Below are positions 62,601-64,000 of a stretch of DNA of 64,000 nucleotides, one piece after another (within the stretch, counting starts at the first letter, position 1; each line of letters starts with the position of its first letter). Made by a program: the position numbers and the translations under genes. Below the pieces are notes generated by a model, which searched no databases, had not been told where the DNA came from, and worked only from the letters and a program-made list of their open reading frames with translations. The DNA is from Hypoxylon rubiginosum (taxonomy: Eukaryota > Ascomycota > Sordariomycetes > Xylariales > Hypoxylaceae): positions 248,001-312,000 of the forward strand of contig CADCXA010000025.1 of the NCBI GenBank assembly GCA_902806565.1, written 5' to 3'.

Positions 62601-64000
62601 TCTTGTCTCAGGCTTGTATGCCGAGTGGCCCATCAACCGCCTGTTCTATAAGCAAATGGAGGATTTCCTCGCACGGCTTGTTTCTAAGCTTGACATGAGC
62701 GAAGGCCCGCTCAAGATTCTGGAGATGGGTGCTGGTACTGGAGGCACAACTAAATGGCTCGTTCCCCTATTGGCCTCGCTGAACGTACCGGTTGAGTATA
62801 CCTTCACTGATCTTGCGCCGTCGTTCGTAGCCGCCGCCCGCAAGAAGTTCAAGCACCACCCGTTCATGAAATTCCGGACGCATGATATCGAGAAAGCGCC
62901 AGCAGACGAACTGATCGGAACTCAGCACATCGTTGTTGCTAGCAACGCCGTCCATGCCACACACTCTCTGAGGGTGTCCGGCAGCAACATCCGCAAGGCA
63001 CTACGCCCTGATGGCTTCCTTATGATGCTTGAAATGACTGGTACACTGTACTGGGTTGATATGATATTTGGATTGTTTGAGGGTTGGTGGTTCTTCGATG
63101 ACGGGCGCACTCACGCCGTTACCCACGAACTAAGATGGGAGAAGGAACTCCAGGCGGTTGGATACGGACACGTTGACTGGACAGATGGTGCCAGACCCGA
63201 GAACAAATGCGAGAAGCTGATCATCGCGATGGCCTCGGGTGAGAGGTGCGAACGGCTCCAAATTTCCTCCTCCTCTCTACCTATGAAGAGTCTATCAGCT
63301 GACCTTGCGGCGCGACAAACAGTTGTTGATAGGTACGTCCGTGACCTGACCGAGGGGTTCTCAGCCGGTCTTGAGAATATATCGTGGTCCGGCAAGATGA
63401 ATGCCAATGAAAACGTTGTCTTGGTTACAGGCGCCACCGGCAGCTTGGGATCGCACGTCATCGCCCAACTTGCCGAACTACCAGATGTCACCCGTGTTGT
63501 TTGCCTCAACAGGCGCAGCCGAACCGATCCTAAAGAGCGTCAGAAACAAGCTCTTGTCAAGAAAGGAATATCCTTATCCGAAGTGGCTTCCAGCAAACTG
63601 AGCGTTTTCGAAACCGACATGTCCAAACCCTACCTCGGCTTGCCGGTCGAGGATTACGAAACCCTAGTCGACAGCGTCACCCATATCATCCACAACGCGT
63701 GGCTCATGAACGCGAAATGGCCACTCCGCAACTTCGAGACACAGTTCCAGATCATGAAAAACCTTCTTCACCTTTCCCGTGATATCTCTAACCGACGTGC
63801 TCCAGGCACCAAGGTTACCTTCCAATTCATTTCCTCTATTGCAACGGTCGGTCACCGGCCCATATGGTCGGGCGAGCCGATGGTCCCGGAGGAGCGGATG
63901 ACGATTGAGTCCGTCTTACCAACGGGTTACGGCGATGCCAAATATATCTGCGAGCTCATGCTCGACGAGACGCTACACAAGCACCCCGATCGTTTCCGCA
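56633..64000 (+). CDS. non-reducing polyketide synthase SAT-KS-AT-PT-ACP-CMeT-R (partial, runs off right edge)
   Basis: Iterative PKS making a C-methylated aromatic aldehyde. Exon 1 is 56633-57274; exon 2 runs from 57349 to the edge; 2431 residues are visible with no stop. SAT has GLCTG (Cys143) and GRFH (His259). KS has Cys553 in DTACSSS, EAHGTGTGVGDP and GHTEATSG. AT has Ser1005 in GHSFGE. PT has the catalytic His near 1329 (VGHVIAQTASICP) and DSFCQ. ACP has Ser1702 in GIDSLMGME; only one ACP is seen. CMeT has EMGAGTGGTT near 2007. The C-terminal reductive release domain has VTGATGSLG near 2242 and YGDAK near 2408. This order is that of methylorcinaldehyde, citrinin, sorbicillin and azaphilone synthases. 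I start at the ATG at 56633; a second ATG follows at 56642. The end of the R domain is outside the window. Confidence 0.95.

Overview
The window is genomic DNA of a filamentous ascomycete, most likely a Sordariomycete. The evidence is short GT-AG introns (about 50-110 nt) with fungal branch points, a Zn2Cys6 regulator, two multidomain iterative type I polyketide synthases (PKSs), and the ribosome-biogenesis helicase Drs1 and an App1-type phosphatase as ordinary fungal genes. The species cannot be fixed from the sequence. I built the gene models by hand by joining reading frames at splice signals; nothing was searched against a database.

Left part (1-16217): a biosynthetic gene cluster cut by the left edge. 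It holds a DHA2-type MFS exporter (-), an FAD monooxygenase (+), a small unrecognised two-exon gene (+), an FSH1-family serine hydrolase (-), a UDP-glycosyltransferase with a C-terminal membrane anchor (-), and a highly reducing PKS (HR-PKS) with KS-AT-DH-CMeT-ER-KR-ACP (+). The PKS has no release domain of its own, so the FSH1 hydrolase is the natural candidate for chain release. The glycosyltransferase and monooxygenase would decorate the chain and the MFS protein would export it: a predicted glycosylated, C-methylated, reduced polyketide.

Middle part (16218-48946): gene-poor ground with mostly conserved or orphan genes. These are a NACHT-like protein without a P-loop, a small orphan ORF, Drs1, App1, a 2OG-Fe(II) oxygenase, a YCII-like protein, a monocarboxylate-type MFS transporter, a medium-chain reductase with a possible mitochondrial presequence, and a seven-exon Zn2Cys6 regulator. 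Gene-free stretches of up to 6.3 kb carry short tandem repeats, a 28-base poly-C run, a strongly AT-rich block and a recurring palindrome, TACCTAGGTA.

Right part (48947-64000): a second biosynthetic locus cut by the right edge. It has a secreted FAD oxidoreductase (-), a TropB/SorbC/AzaH-type dearomatising monooxygenase (-), and divergently from it a non-reducing PKS (NR-PKS) with SAT-KS-AT-PT-ACP-CMeT-R order whose gene leaves the window just after the YxxxK motif of the reductive release domain. This pair predicts an aryl aldehyde that is C-methylated and then hydroxylatively dearomatised, the entry step to tropolones, azaphilones and sorbicillinoids. Whether the two PKS loci are independent or cooperate is the main open question.
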